DNA from: Paracoccus sp. SCSIO 75233
GTDB lineage: Bacteria > Pseudomonadota > Alphaproteobacteria > Rhodobacterales > Rhodobacteraceae
Direction of reading: 5' to 3'
DNA: 64,000 bases
NCBI RefSeq assembly: GCF_027912675.1
Contig: NZ_CP115757.1
Location: forward strand, 3,203,189-3,267,188
Shown piece after piece: positions 17,770 to 26,283 of the stretch. Made by a program: the position numbers and the translations under genes. The notes below the pieces were generated by a model. The model saw only the letters and a program-made list of their open reading frames with translations, was not told the DNA's origin and made no database searches. Numbering within the stretch: position 1 is the stretch's first letter; each line of letters starts with the position of its first letter.

Positions 17770-18478
17770 CGTAGATCGCCCGCAAGACCGCTCGTGCGCC
17801 CTCTGGCGCGCCGTGATAGATAAGCGCGCCGCGATCCATGACCGCGATCCGGTCCGCGATGGCGAAGGCCAGATCAAGGTCATGCTCGATCACGATCATG
17901 GTCAGCGCGCGCGGCAATCCGGCGATCAGCCCGTGCAGCTCCTCAGCCCCGCCCGCGCCGATGCCGGAGGCGGGTTCGTCCAGAAGCAGCAAGCGCGGCG
18001 CCCCGGCAAGGGCCATCGCCAGATCCAGCCGTCTGCGGGTGCCGTGATCGGCGGCGGCAACCGGGCGGTCGAGATCGCTCAGATGCGTCAGCCTCGCCGC
18101 CTCCCGGGCCTTCGCCTCAAGCGCTGCGTCCCGCAAGGGATCGCGGCCCGGCCCGGTTCGACCAGCCGCAGACGCCGCGGCGAGGATCAGGTTTTCGCGC
18201 AGGCTGAACCCGTCAAACAGGCTCGTCCGTTGAAAACCGCGCCCGAGACCGGCGCGGGCGCGGGCATCGGCGGGCAGGGCGGTGACGTCGCGCCCGTTCA
18301 GCCGGATGCATCCCCGATCCGGCGCGATTTCCCCGGCGATCAGCCGCATCAGCGTGGTCTTGCCCGCGCCGTTCGGGCCAAGGATCACCAGCCGCTCGCC
18401 CGATGCCACACGCAGTGACAGGGGGCGGATCACCTCCACCCCGCCGAAGCTTTTGGCGATGTCGGCGATCTCAAGCAT
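17762..18478 (-). CDS. livG: Branched-chain amino acid type ABC transporter, ATP-binding protein LivG
   Basis: A 238-residue ATPase. Walker A is ILGPNGAGKTTLMRLIAGEI, the signature region is DHGTRRRLDLAMALAG (a divergent form of LSGGQ, common in LivG), Walker B is LLLLDEPASGIG, and the switch His is in IVIEHDLDLAFA. The Q-loop region RAGLGRGFQRTSLFDGFS is LivG-specific. Its start overlaps the last codons of livM. It pairs with LivF to power the LivH-LivM channel. Confidence 0.92.
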   Translation of the reverse strand: MLEIADIAKSFGGVEVIRPLSLRVASGERLVILGPNGAGKTTLMRLIAGEIAPDRGCIRLNGRDVTALPADARARAGLGRGFQRTSLFDGFSLRENLILAAASAAGRTGPGRDPLRDAALEAKAREAARLTHLSDLDRPVAAADHGTRRRLDLAMALAGAPRLLLLDEPASGIGAGGAEELHGLIAGLPRALTMIVIEHDLDLAFAIADRIAVMDRGALIYHGAPEGARAVLRAIYDA

Positions 18479-19400
18479 CGCGGCCCCGGTCGATCAGGCC
18501 ATAGATCCCACGCCCGCCCGCGAGGACGACGGCGATCAGCAGCGCCCCGATCACCAGATGCCAGTGATCCGTCCAGCCAGCGGCCCAGTGCTTCAGCACG
18601 ACGAAGATCGCAGCCCCGATCACCGGCCCGGTCAGCGTGCCGATCCCGCCGAGGATCAGCACCACAAGCGCCTCTCCCGAGGCGGTCCAGACCATCAATT
18701 CGGGTGAGACAAACTGGATATGCTGCGCCGCCAGAACGCCCGCGATCCCGGCAACGGCGGAAGAAAGCATGAAGCCGGTTGCCCGGATACGGGCGGGCGG
18801 CAGACCGATGGCGGCGGCGCGGGCAGGGTTGTCGCGCACGGCCTCCATCGCGCGCCCGAACGGGCTTCGCAGCAATGCTGCCGCCAGTAGAAATGCCGCG
18901 ACCAGCAGCAGCAGCGCATAGGTCGCAAAGACCAGCGGGTCGCCGCTATCGGCCAGCGGCAGCGGCGGGCGCGGAATGCCGCCCATGCCGTTATCGCCGC
19001 CAAGCGCATCGCTGCGGAATGTGGCGGTCCAGATCATTTGGCCAAACGCCAGCGTCGCCATGATGAAGAAGATGCCCTGCGTGCGCGCCGATACCGCGCC
19101 GATCAGGCCGCCGGTCAGTGCCGCAGCCGCGATCCCCACAACCGCCGCAGGCCAGGGCGGCAGACCGGCCTGACAGGCAAGCACATAGCCATAGGCCGCA
19201 ACCCCCATGATCGCGCCATGCGCCAGCGAGACCATGCCGCCGAACCCCGCAGCCAGATCCAGCGACAGGGCGAGTATCGCCAATATCGCGATCTCCGCCA
19301 CCATCTCGCGCGCGAAGAAACCGCCAAGCCCCGCCCAGATCGCCAGCGCGGCAACCGTCAGCGCGAAAACCCCGCTGCGCATCGGCGTCAGGCGGAACAT
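18471..19400 (-). CDS. livM: Branched-chain amino acid type ABC transporter permease LivM
   Basis: A 309-residue permease with about nine hydrophobic segments. Family marks are LSLDLAAGFGGMVSLAHGAIMG near residue 45 and GGIGTLTGPVIGAA in the C-terminal half, before the segment that contacts the ATPase. The start MFRLTPMRSG overlaps the livH stop by one base (TGATG). A long open frame upstream of this start overlaps livH out of frame and is not coding. Confidence 0.92.
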   Translation of the reverse strand: MFRLTPMRSGVFALTVAALAIWAGLGGFFAREMVAEIAILAILALSLDLAAGFGGMVSLAHGAIMGVAAYGYVLACQAGLPPWPAAVVGIAAAALTGGLIGAVSARTQGIFFIMATLAFGQMIWTATFRSDALGGDNGMGGIPRPPLPLADSGDPLVFATYALLLLVAAFLLAAALLRSPFGRAMEAVRDNPARAAAIGLPPARIRATGFMLSSAVAGIAGVLAAQHIQFVSPELMVWTASGEALVVLILGGIGTLTGPVIGAAIFVVLKHWAAGWTDHWHLVIGALLIAVVLAGGRGIYGLIDRGRDA

Positions 19401-20266
19401 CAGCTTTTTGCCCCCGAAGCCAGCAACCCCTGCGGTCGCCAGATCAGGGCGGCGGCAAGCGCCAGATAGATCAGCACCGCGCTCGCATCCGGCCAGAGCG
19501 CTGCGCCGAACACCTCGATCACCGCAACGATGACCGCGCCCAGCATCGCGCCGGTGACCGACCCCATGCCGCCGATTACCGTGACGATCAGCGCCGGTAT
19601 CAGCGCCGTCATCGCCATCGATGTGCTGGCGGAGACGATCGGCACCGCAACCACCCCGCCCAGCCCGGCAAGCGCGGCGCCAAGTGTGAACACGCCAAGG
19701 AACAGGCGTCCGGTGTCGATCCCGATGGCGCGCGCCATATCCGGGTTCTCGACGGCGGCACGCAGCGCCGCGCCGATGCCGGTCCGGTGGACGATCAGCC
19801 ACAGCAGGATCGCAACCGCCGCGCCGGTCAGGATGACGAACACCCGGTAGGCGGGGTAGGGAACGCCAAGGATCCGCACGGTGCCGGACAGGGCTTCGGG
19901 TGCGGCCAGTGTCAGCGGCACGTCGCCCCAGACGATGCGCACCAGCTCAACCGCGATGAAGACCAGCCCGAAGCTGACCAGCACCTGCGGCATCGGCCCC
20001 TTGCCTGCGATCCGTCGCAGCAAACCCAGATGCAGCGCCGCCCCGGTCAGCCCGACGATCAGCGGCGAGGCGATCAGCGCAACCCAGAACCCGGCCTTTG
20101 CCGCGACCGAAATGCCGAGATATGCACCCAGCATATACAGCGCCCCATGCGCCAGATTGGCAAACCCCATCAGCCCGAAACTGACCGACAACCCGGCGGA
20201 GATCAGAAACAGCAGCGCCGCATATTGCAGCGTGTTCAGAAGCTGAAGAAGCCAGAACGCCGCCAC
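19400..20266 (-). CDS. livH: Branched-chain amino acid type ABC transporter permease LivH
   Basis: A 288-residue permease opening with a hydrophobic helix (LLQLLNTLQYAALLFLISAG), then FGLMGFANLAHGALYMLGAY, the LivH hallmark, and near the end IGGMGSVTGAMLGAVIVAV, the EAA-like loop that meets the ATPases. It starts one base from the stop of the binding-protein gene, so the order is binding protein, livH, livM, livG, livF. Confidence 0.93.
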   Translation of the reverse strand: MAAFWLLQLLNTLQYAALLFLISAGLSVSFGLMGFANLAHGALYMLGAYLGISVAAKAGFWVALIASPLIVGLTGAALHLGLLRRIAGKGPMPQVLVSFGLVFIAVELVRIVWGDVPLTLAAPEALSGTVRILGVPYPAYRVFVILTGAAVAILLWLIVHRTGIGAALRAAVENPDMARAIGIDTGRLFLGVFTLGAALAGLGGVVAVPIVSASTSMAMTALIPALIVTVIGGMGSVTGAMLGAVIVAVIEVFGAALWPDASAVLIYLALAAALIWRPQGLLASGAKS

Positions 20267-21409
20267 TCAGCCCATCTCGCAGCCATTCGGGGCATCGCGA
20301 ACTGCCTCGACGGTGTCCAGCAATTGGTGGGTCATTTCTCCGTCGCGGCTGACCGTCTCGAACACATAGACATTCTGGACGATGTTATTCGTCGCCGGGT
20401 CGATCTCCAGCGGGCCACGCGGGCCGGTATAAGCCACCTTGGGCAGGGCCGCGGCCAGTTCCGCGCGCCCCTCGGCCCCGGTTTCAAGCGCGCCGAGCAG
20501 CAGCCGACCCGCATCATATCCGGCCACGACATATTCCGAAGGCAGATTGCCGTCATGCTCAAGCGCATAGCTTTCGACGAAGCTGTCATTCTCCGCCGTG
20601 TCGAGCGAGGGCAAGTAATGCAGCGCCCCGATCACACCCTCCGCCGCCTCGCCCTGTGCGCGCAGGTAAAGCGGCGCGGTCAGAAAGCCGACCGAATAGA
20701 GCGGCAATTTCTCGCGCAGTCCGAAACTGTCATATTGCTTGACGAAGCTGATCGCGTCGGCGCCCCCGTAGAACACATAAAGCGCCTCCGCGCCCGAGGC
20801 TTGTGCCTTGGCAAGATACGGCCCGAAATCCTCGGTCTTGCCGAAGGGCGTGAAATCGCCGCCGACCACCTCTCCGCCGCCCGCTGTAAACGCCTCCGAG
20901 AACGCGCCGATCATCTGCTGGCCCGCCGCGTAGTCCGGTGCCAGCGTAAAGACCGAACCGATCCTCTGTGCCGCCATCCACTCCCCCATCGGGCGGTTGA
21001 GCTGGTCGTTGGAGAAGCTGACGCGCGTGATATAGGGCGAGCAGTCCTTGCCCGTCGCGTCGCTGTTCCCGGCATTGGCGACGATCAGCGGCACCTGCGC
21101 CTGATGGACCACGTCCCGCACAGCACCCAGCACCGCCGACGACACCACGCCGACCAACACATCCGCCTGATCCTGCATGATCAGCTTGCGCGCCCGCGTC
21201 AGCCCGGCCTGCGGCTTGGCCTCCGTATCCTCGCGCAGAATGCGGATGTCGTCGCGTGCGGCCTCGGTGATCGCCATGCGGAAACCGTCTTCGATATCCT
21301 GGCCGAGTGCCGCGTAATTGCCCGAGGCAGGCAGCAGCAGCCCGACCGTCGTCTCGGCGGCGGCCGGGGCCGCGAATGCGATCAAACCGGCGGCAATGGC
21401 ATTTCTCAT
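20267..21409 (-). CDS. ABC transporter periplasmic binding protein (LivK-like)
   Basis: A 380-residue type I periplasmic binding protein. A signal peptide of about 18 residues (MRNAIAAGLIAFAAPAAAE) leads into TTVGLLLPASGNYAALGQDI. Further family patterns are VLVGVVSSAVLGAVRDV, SYITRVSFSNDQL-like sequence and GYDAGRLLLGAL. The lack of a typical Leu/Ile/Val pocket pattern that I could verify means the ligand may be an amide, urea or aromatic compound as well. First gene of the transporter operon; about 170 bases separate it from the Hint gene upstream on the same strand, with no clear promoter motif. Confidence 0.88.
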   Translation of the reverse strand: MRNAIAAGLIAFAAPAAAETTVGLLLPASGNYAALGQDIEDGFRMAITEAARDDIRILREDTEAKPQAGLTRARKLIMQDQADVLVGVVSSAVLGAVRDVVHQAQVPLIVANAGNSDATGKDCSPYITRVSFSNDQLNRPMGEWMAAQRIGSVFTLAPDYAAGQQMIGAFSEAFTAGGGEVVGGDFTPFGKTEDFGPYLAKAQASGAEALYVFYGGADAISFVKQYDSFGLREKLPLYSVGFLTAPLYLRAQGEAAEGVIGALHYLPSLDTAENDSFVESYALEHDGNLPSEYVVAGYDAGRLLLGALETGAEGRAELAAALPKVAYTGPRGPLEIDPATNNIVQNVYVFETVSRDGEMTHQLLDTVEAVRDAPNGCEMG

Positions 21410-21579
21410 CGGGCGCTCCCCGTATCTGTTTCGTGACGCAGTGATAGGCGCAGCCGGGCCGGATTTCCAAGAGAAACCTTGCCGGTCAACAGGACGCCGC
21501 CCGAGAGGGACCATGCCGCCCGATCCCGCCCCGGTTCACGCCCCGCGTCACGCAGCGGGCAGCCGTTCAGATGATGGAC

Positions 21580-22878
21580 CTAAGCGGCGCGCTTCCGGCT
21601 TTTTACCCGGCCCGAAACCGCAGACGACAAGACGGGACCGTTGCGCGGATCATGGTCACGGGTGTCACGCAGCATCGAAGCGGACCCCTTGTCGAAGGTC
21701 ATACCGGGCGCACTGGCCCCTCCCGTAATCTGCCGCCTGCTGACCTGACACACGGGCTGCTCATTCTTCAAATGCCGCGCGATCAACCTGCGCAAAGCGG
21801 GTCCGCGAATGATCGGACGCGCTGGCTCCGGCTGATAATCCGGCGCGGCAAGGTCAGGCATCAGTTCCAGAATTTCATCGCGCGCGGCGCCGCCAAGCAT
21901 TTTCAGCGCCTCCGGACCGGTGAACAGCGATTCGGTCTCCAGCCCGTTTGCGCAGATGATCTCGTGCCGGTCGAACAGCAGGTGAAAATATTTGATGCTC
22001 GTACATTCCTCAAGCAGCCGGACCCCGTCGAGCGCCAGTAATTCCTTGGCCGCCACCAGCACCTCCGAACTGCTGAACATGCGCCGGCATATCGGGGAGT
22101 TGAGCAGGACACGGTGCTGCTGGGACAGCATCAATTCGCGTTGCGGCCGGTCCGGCCCTAACGCCCCGACCTCGATCAGCACCGGCAACTGTCCGGTTTC
22201 TTTGGTGCCGAGTTGCTGAACGACACTGCGCGATCCGATCCAGCGGAGCGGTTGCAACCCGTGATCGCGCGTGCGGACAAGGTCGCCTTCCTGCAATGTG
22301 TCGATCTGGCGCAGCCCCGCTTCCGTCTCGACCAGAGTGCCTGCGGCGAAGCAGATGAAGCGATCATTATACCTCGTGGGATTGCGCGCCACGTCCTCCC
22401 GGTAGGAAGGTGCCAATTTGATCGATTTCAGCCGCGCCGAGCCGTAGCCCTTCGAGCGTAAATTTGTGATGACCCCATCGGGAAGCTGAAGCAGAAGCGT
22501 TCCATCCTGCAACAGGACGGAGGTGACGTTGACCTGGTAGCTGTTGTTATCGTCCATCGTCACCGTCGAACCGACATAGCAGCCGACGGATTGCACCTTC
22601 TGAAATGCCCCGTTGACCAGAATTCCCTCATTTGCGGAAGATCTGTCCGGGTCGGGCTTTCGATCATCGTCGCTCAGCAGGTTGTTGTCTTCGATCTGCG
22701 GGGAGCCGTTCGTCGCGCCGAGCCTTTCATTGTCCTGCCAGCGATAGCTGCCGGTATCCCACACCACTGCGTTGGAGCCGGTGAAGGAATAGATATTGTT
22801 CGCAAGCCCGTATAGCTGGCTTTGCGACATATTCGTTTCCGCCTTAAATCCCTCGAAATGATAGGTATGAAATTCCAT
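21580..22878 (-). CDS. Hint (hedgehog/intein) domain protein, paralogue 3
   Basis: A 432-residue protein from the start MEFHTYHFEG; an in-frame ATG 33 codons further upstream has no ribosome binding site. The N-terminal about 190 residues have no resemblance to the jelly-roll parts of the other two Hint genes and include an Asp/Asn-rich, possibly calcium-binding stretch (NNLLSDDDRKPDPDRSS). The Hint domain starts FICFAAGTLVETEAGLRQ, has GDLVRTRDHGLQPLRWIG, and keeps the His block as LSQQHRVLL. The C-terminal region again contains LIARHLKN, followed by a basic Arg/Lys-rich tail. Autoprocessing is inferred from the family. AT-rich upstream DNA and isolation from similar genes suggest acquisition. 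Confidence 0.78.
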   Translation of the reverse strand: MEFHTYHFEGFKAETNMSQSQLYGLANNIYSFTGSNAVVWDTGSYRWQDNERLGATNGSPQIEDNNLLSDDDRKPDPDRSSANEGILVNGAFQKVQSVGCYVGSTVTMDDNNSYQVNVTSVLLQDGTLLLQLPDGVITNLRSKGYGSARLKSIKLAPSYREDVARNPTRYNDRFICFAAGTLVETEAGLRQIDTLQEGDLVRTRDHGLQPLRWIGSRSVVQQLGTKETGQLPVLIEVGALGPDRPQRELMLSQQHRVLLNSPICRRMFSSSEVLVAAKELLALDGVRLLEECTSIKYFHLLFDRHEIICANGLETESLFTGPEALKMLGGAARDEILELMPDLAAPDYQPEPARPIIRGPALRRLIARHLKNEQPVCQVSRRQITGGASAPGMTFDKGSASMLRDTRDHDPRNGPVLSSAVSGRVKSRKRAA

Positions 22879-23364
22879 GACTACGCTCTCGATACAAATG
22901 TCTTTTGATGCCGCTCCTGCTGCAACGGCAGAAAATACGAAGTGATGATTATTTGAATTGACGATTATTTTAAGCATTTGAATATATTGAAATATCGCAG
23001 ATTTTTGTATGCTGACAAAGAGTTATTCCCCTTATTCCGCTGGCAACATGAATCTTATGCCATTCGATGGCTCCGGCCGGGTCAGGTGGATTTGGAGCAT
23101 GATCTGTCCGGCGGAGTTTTCAGCTTCGGGCAGGCTTGTTTTCGCAGGTGGATTGGAACGAAAATCCTGAACCCTTTAAATCGGCGGAAATGCTTTTCCG
23201 CGATTATCTCGCTTGCCGCCGCCGCCGACCGTCATTGCGAGTGCCGGATTTCGGGCGGGCTATAGCCTTCCGGCTTTCCTTCCGGCCCGGGAAGGATGGG
23301 ATTTGTCCCATATGCCCCCGGGTAGGCATATTGCACCAATCCCCGATCGGGCCTGCTTCCCGAA
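22879..23364. other. 486-base region without a confident gene
   Basis: The left part is strongly AT-rich and probably contains the minus-strand promoter of Hint paralogue 3. Between about 23060 and 23260 two plus frames read like protein over short stretches (for example VDWNENPEPFKSAEMLFRD around 23138-23200) but no frame has a start with a ribosome binding site and they break across each other. This may be a decayed gene or chance. Confidence 0.4.
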
Positions 23365-23697
23365 TCAGGGCTTGCGAAGCAGCAGCACCGTGCCCGCAGG
23401 ATCGGAGGTCCAGTGGCCCTCTGTCCCGTCCAGCGGCTCCAGCGTGTCGCGGCGCGGGCTGCCAAGCCGTTCGAGATCTTCGTCAGGATGATCCGACAGC
23501 AGTTCAAGCCAGATGTCGGTCTGGCTTTGATGCGGCACCTTATCGATCCACAGGACGATCTTTCCGAACGCGAATGCGACCGTCTCGCCGCTTTCTTTCT
23601 GGACCGTCAGCCCGACGCGGTCACGATAGAAGGCCACCGTGTCGGCCCATTTATGGGCGGGGACTTTCATGGCGATATTCTGGCCGGGTCGGATCAT
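23365..23697 (-). CDS. VOC (glyoxalase/bleomycin resistance fold) family protein
   Basis: A 110-residue single VOC module. It contains WADTVAFYRDRVGLTVQKES, the first beta-alpha element, and VAFAFGKIVLWID, with a short C-terminal half ending in DPAGTVLLLRKP. The metal ligands of active glyoxalases cannot be assigned with certainty. AGGA lies ten bases before the ATG. The function is unknown; it is followed, on the same strand upstream, by a two-module VOC protein, suggesting a small stress or detoxification cluster. Confidence 0.78.
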   Translation of the reverse strand: MIRPGQNIAMKVPAHKWADTVAFYRDRVGLTVQKESGETVAFAFGKIVLWIDKVPHQSQTDIWLELLSDHPDEDLERLGSPRRDTLEPLDGTEGHWTSDPAGTVLLLRKP

Positions 23698-23807
23698 GGC
23701 GGTCGTCCTTCTGTCAGCTACAGATCAGCCGTTCCCGGAAGCTGATCTCCCGCGCGTATGTGATTGCGCGGCGTGCGGGGCCGGGCCTTTCGACCCGGCC
23801 TTGCAGC

Positions 23808-24620
23808 TCATTTCTCCGGCGCGACGATTGCGAAGCCTGCGCCCTGCGGGTCCTGGAATACGGCGATATAGGCCGGGCCGGGCACCTCGACCGGGCCGTG
23901 AAGCAGCTTGCCGCCTGCCGCTGTGATCTCCTCCGCCTTCGCCGCGCAGGAGCCGTTGGCGCCGAAATAAGGCAGCCAGTTCGGCACCGGCGCATTGCCC
24001 AGACCCATCATGGCGCCAATATCCTTCCCGTTGCGGCGGAAAAGCTGGTAGTTGCCCATCTCGCCCATCGGCATCGCCTCGCCCTTCTCCCAGCCCAGCA
24101 AACCGGCATAGAAGGCGAACCCGGCCTCGGGATCGCTGGTCATCAGCTCGTTCCAGTTGGCATGTCCGGCGCGGTTCTGATCGAAGGCCCCCGCGATTTC
24201 GCCCGATTCTATATTCGCGATCTGCTCATCTGTCATCTCGCTCATATTCGGCTGGAGCACGCCGAAAGCCGCGCCCTGCGGATCGGCAAGGATCGCGAAA
24301 CGTCCGGTGCCGGGAATATCGCTCGGCTGACGGAAAACCCGCGCACCCTTGGCCGTCGCGTCCTCGCAGAACTCGTCGCAGTCATCGACGGAGAAATAGG
24401 TCATCCAGTTCGGCGGCATCCCCGCCACATCGTCGGGCATGTTCATCAGCCCGGCGATCATCGATTCCCCGATCCTGGCGAGGTGATAGGCAAACCCCTC
24501 CATCCCGGAATCGACCACGGTCCAGCCGAAAATCTTGCCGTAAAACGCCCCGGCCTCCTCCAGCTTGCCTTGCGTTGTCGTCAACTCGTACCAGCACGGG
24601 TTTCCGTGAAAATCCATCAT
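23808..24620 (-). CDS. VOC family protein with two glyoxalase-like modules
   Basis: A 270-residue protein made of two consecutive VOC modules. Module 1 (about 1-125) begins GNPCWYELTTTQGKLEEAGA and ends PGTGRFAILADPQGAAFGV; module 2 (about 150-268) begins HANWNELMTSDPEAGFAFY and ends PAYIAVFQDPQGAGFAIV. The matching ends show internal duplication. This layout is common in actinobacterial and alphaproteobacterial 27-kDa antigen-type proteins of unknown role. AGGAGAG precedes two adjacent ATG codons; either could be the start. The upstream gene on the same strand, a DUF1428 protein, is 30 bases away and probably co-transcribed. Confidence 0.85.
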   Translation of the reverse strand: MMDFHGNPCWYELTTTQGKLEEAGAFYGKIFGWTVVDSGMEGFAYHLARIGESMIAGLMNMPDDVAGMPPNWMTYFSVDDCDEFCEDATAKGARVFRQPSDIPGTGRFAILADPQGAAFGVLQPNMSEMTDEQIANIESGEIAGAFDQNRAGHANWNELMTSDPEAGFAFYAGLLGWEKGEAMPMGEMGNYQLFRRNGKDIGAMMGLGNAPVPNWLPYFGANGSCAAKAEEITAAGGKLLHGPVEVPGPAYIAVFQDPQGAGFAIVAPEK

Positions 24621-24650
24621 CTCTCTCCTGTTACCGACCCCGAAAAGCCG

Positions 24651-25373
24651 TCAAAGCTCGTTTGAGTCCATGATCTTCTCGAACCCGCCCCACATCATCC
24701 GCATCCCGTCGAACGGCATCTCCGGCATTTCCTGCCCCTCGGTGTCGGCCATCATCTGCGCCGCCGCCTTGTCGCAGGCAGCCCGATCCGGCCAGAGCGT
24801 CCATGAAAACAGCACCACCTCGCCATCCTCGGCCTTGGTTGCGCGATACATGTCGGTTTTCTCGCCACGCGGTACGTCAACGCCCCAGTTCTCTGACGTT
24901 CCCAGACATCCGCCCTCAAGGAACATCGACCAGGCGTCGTCGGCCATCTTGAGATAGGCGTCCTTCTTCGCCTCCGGGGCTGCCAGCAGGAAACCCTGAA
25001 TATACCCGGCCCCGTCCGGCGATCCCTTCTCATAGACCGGCTCGAACCCGCCAAAGATCATCCGGCTGCCGTCAAACGGCATCTCTGGCATGTCCTGCCC
25101 GGCCTCGCCCGACATCATCTGCCCCCAGGCAGAATCGGAGGTCGCCTTGTCCGGCCACTCGATCCAGCTATAGACGACGGTCTCGTCATCCTTGGCCTGC
25201 ACCGCGTCGATCAGATCGGTGACCTTGCCCTTCTGCACATCGACGCCCCAGCCCTCGATCATCCGCACCGCGCCGAGGCTTTTGAAGATCGGCCAGCTTC
25301 CCTTCGCATGTTCAAGATAGGCGTCTTTGTTCGCCGTCGGCACCGCAGCAATCAAACCGGTGTAATAGGTCAT
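24651..25373 (-). CDS. Protein with two tandem DUF1428 domains
   Basis: A 240-residue protein formed by two copies of DUF1428, which is usually a single domain of about 117 residues. Copy 1 runs from MTYYTGLIAAVPTANKDAYL to MPEMPFDGSRMIFGGFEPV; copy 2 from GYIQGFLLAAPEAKKDAYLK to MPEMPFDGMRMMWGGFEKI. Both keep WGVDV, WIEWPDKA or WTLWPDRA and the MPFDG-R-M end motif. The fold is a ferredoxin-like dimeric barrel in known members; the fused copies would form the pair within one chain. Role unknown. Transcribed divergently from an HxlR regulator that probably controls it. Confidence 0.85.
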   Translation of the reverse strand: MTYYTGLIAAVPTANKDAYLEHAKGSWPIFKSLGAVRMIEGWGVDVQKGKVTDLIDAVQAKDDETVVYSWIEWPDKATSDSAWGQMMSGEAGQDMPEMPFDGSRMIFGGFEPVYEKGSPDGAGYIQGFLLAAPEAKKDAYLKMADDAWSMFLEGGCLGTSENWGVDVPRGEKTDMYRATKAEDGEVVLFSWTLWPDRAACDKAAAQMMADTEGQEMPEMPFDGMRMMWGGFEKIMDSNEL

Positions 25374-25421
25374 CGCGCACTCTCCAAACTGGTCCATGGA
25401 ATCACACCATGCCAATTGTGG

Positions 25422-25443
25422 TAGTAAAAAACAACTGATACTA
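25422..25443. promoter_or_regulatory. Candidate operator between the DUF1428 and HxlR genes
   Basis: TAGTA (25422-25426) and TACTA (25439-25443) are perfect inverted arms with a 12-base A-rich spacer, centred in the 77-base divergent intergenic region and ending eight bases before the regulator start codon. HxlR proteins bind short AT-rich inverted repeats of this kind, so autoregulation with control of the neighbour is likely. Confidence 0.45.
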
Positions 25444-25450
25444 TGAAAAC

Positions 25451-26107
25451 ATGACCAATGATAACCGATCCGCACGACTGCGATATGACGATGGCTGCCT
25501 TGCGGCGCATTCCCTGAACCTGATCGGAGATCGCTGGGCGCTGCTGGTCGTGCGCGAGCTGATGTTCACCCCAAAACGCTTCCAGATGATCCGCGCCGGA
25601 TTGCCGGGGATCACCGCCAGCGTGCTGACCGGGCGGCTGGCGCAATTGCGCGATGTCGGCGTGGTCGATCACGACACCCGGCTGGGCATCTACAGCCTGA
25701 CGGAAATGGGCCGCGGCCTGCTGCCCGTGCTGGAGGCGCTGTGCCGCTGGTCCCTGATGGCCCCCGGCCACGATCCGCGCCGCTTCATCAGCCCCTCGGC
25801 CCTGATGATCTCCATGCGCGTCAACCTGATCCCCGACGCCGCGCAAGGGACAGACGCCCATGCCGGTTTCGATTTCGGAACCGAGGCGTTTGAGATGCGC
25901 CTGACCGGCGGCACCCTCGAAACCCGCCCGGTCAATACGCCCGATGCGCCGTTCGTCCTGAAAGGCACCGGCAACACCGTGGGCTTTACCGTCTACGGCG
26001 CCGCCCCGGTCGAGTTGATGATGAAGGAAGGTTTCATCTCGGCTGAGGGCGACCTGACCGCCGCGCAAAGCTTCGTCGACCTGTTCCGACTGGACAGAAC
26101 CGCGTAG
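25451..26107 (+). CDS. HxlR-family transcriptional regulator with C-terminal SCP2-like domain
   Basis: A 218-residue regulator. The N-terminal about 100 residues are an HxlR winged helix: CLAAHSLNLIGDRWALLVVR, ELMFTPKRFQMIRAGLPGIT, SVLTGRLAQLRDVGVV. The C-terminal part (about 120-218) resembles the sterol-carrier-like pocket found in some HxlR proteins (GTGNTVGFTVYGAAPVELMM), which could bind a small effector. The leader is very short and no good ribosome binding site is seen; the candidate operator overlaps this region. It is divergent from DUF1428 and VOC genes, its probable targets. Confidence 0.85.
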   Translation: MTNDNRSARLRYDDGCLAAHSLNLIGDRWALLVVRELMFTPKRFQMIRAGLPGITASVLTGRLAQLRDVGVVDHDTRLGIYSLTEMGRGLLPVLEALCRWSLMAPGHDPRRFISPSALMISMRVNLIPDAAQGTDAHAGFDFGTEAFEMRLTGGTLETRPVNTPDAPFVLKGTGNTVGFTVYGAAPVELMMKEGFISAEGDLTAAQSFVDLFRLDRTA

Positions 26108-26283
26108 CGCACCCGCTTTTCCGGCGGCGTGGCGGCTGCATTACTGCGGCATGACGGCGGCGGCGAATATCCCGCCCGCGCGCAGCTTCCCGTTTGAATC
26201 GTCGCACCGGATGGGGTATTTGCCGCAATTGCCGCACCGGCTTGCCACCGGCCCCCTGTCACCCCGCGATCATGGAAGCTGCG

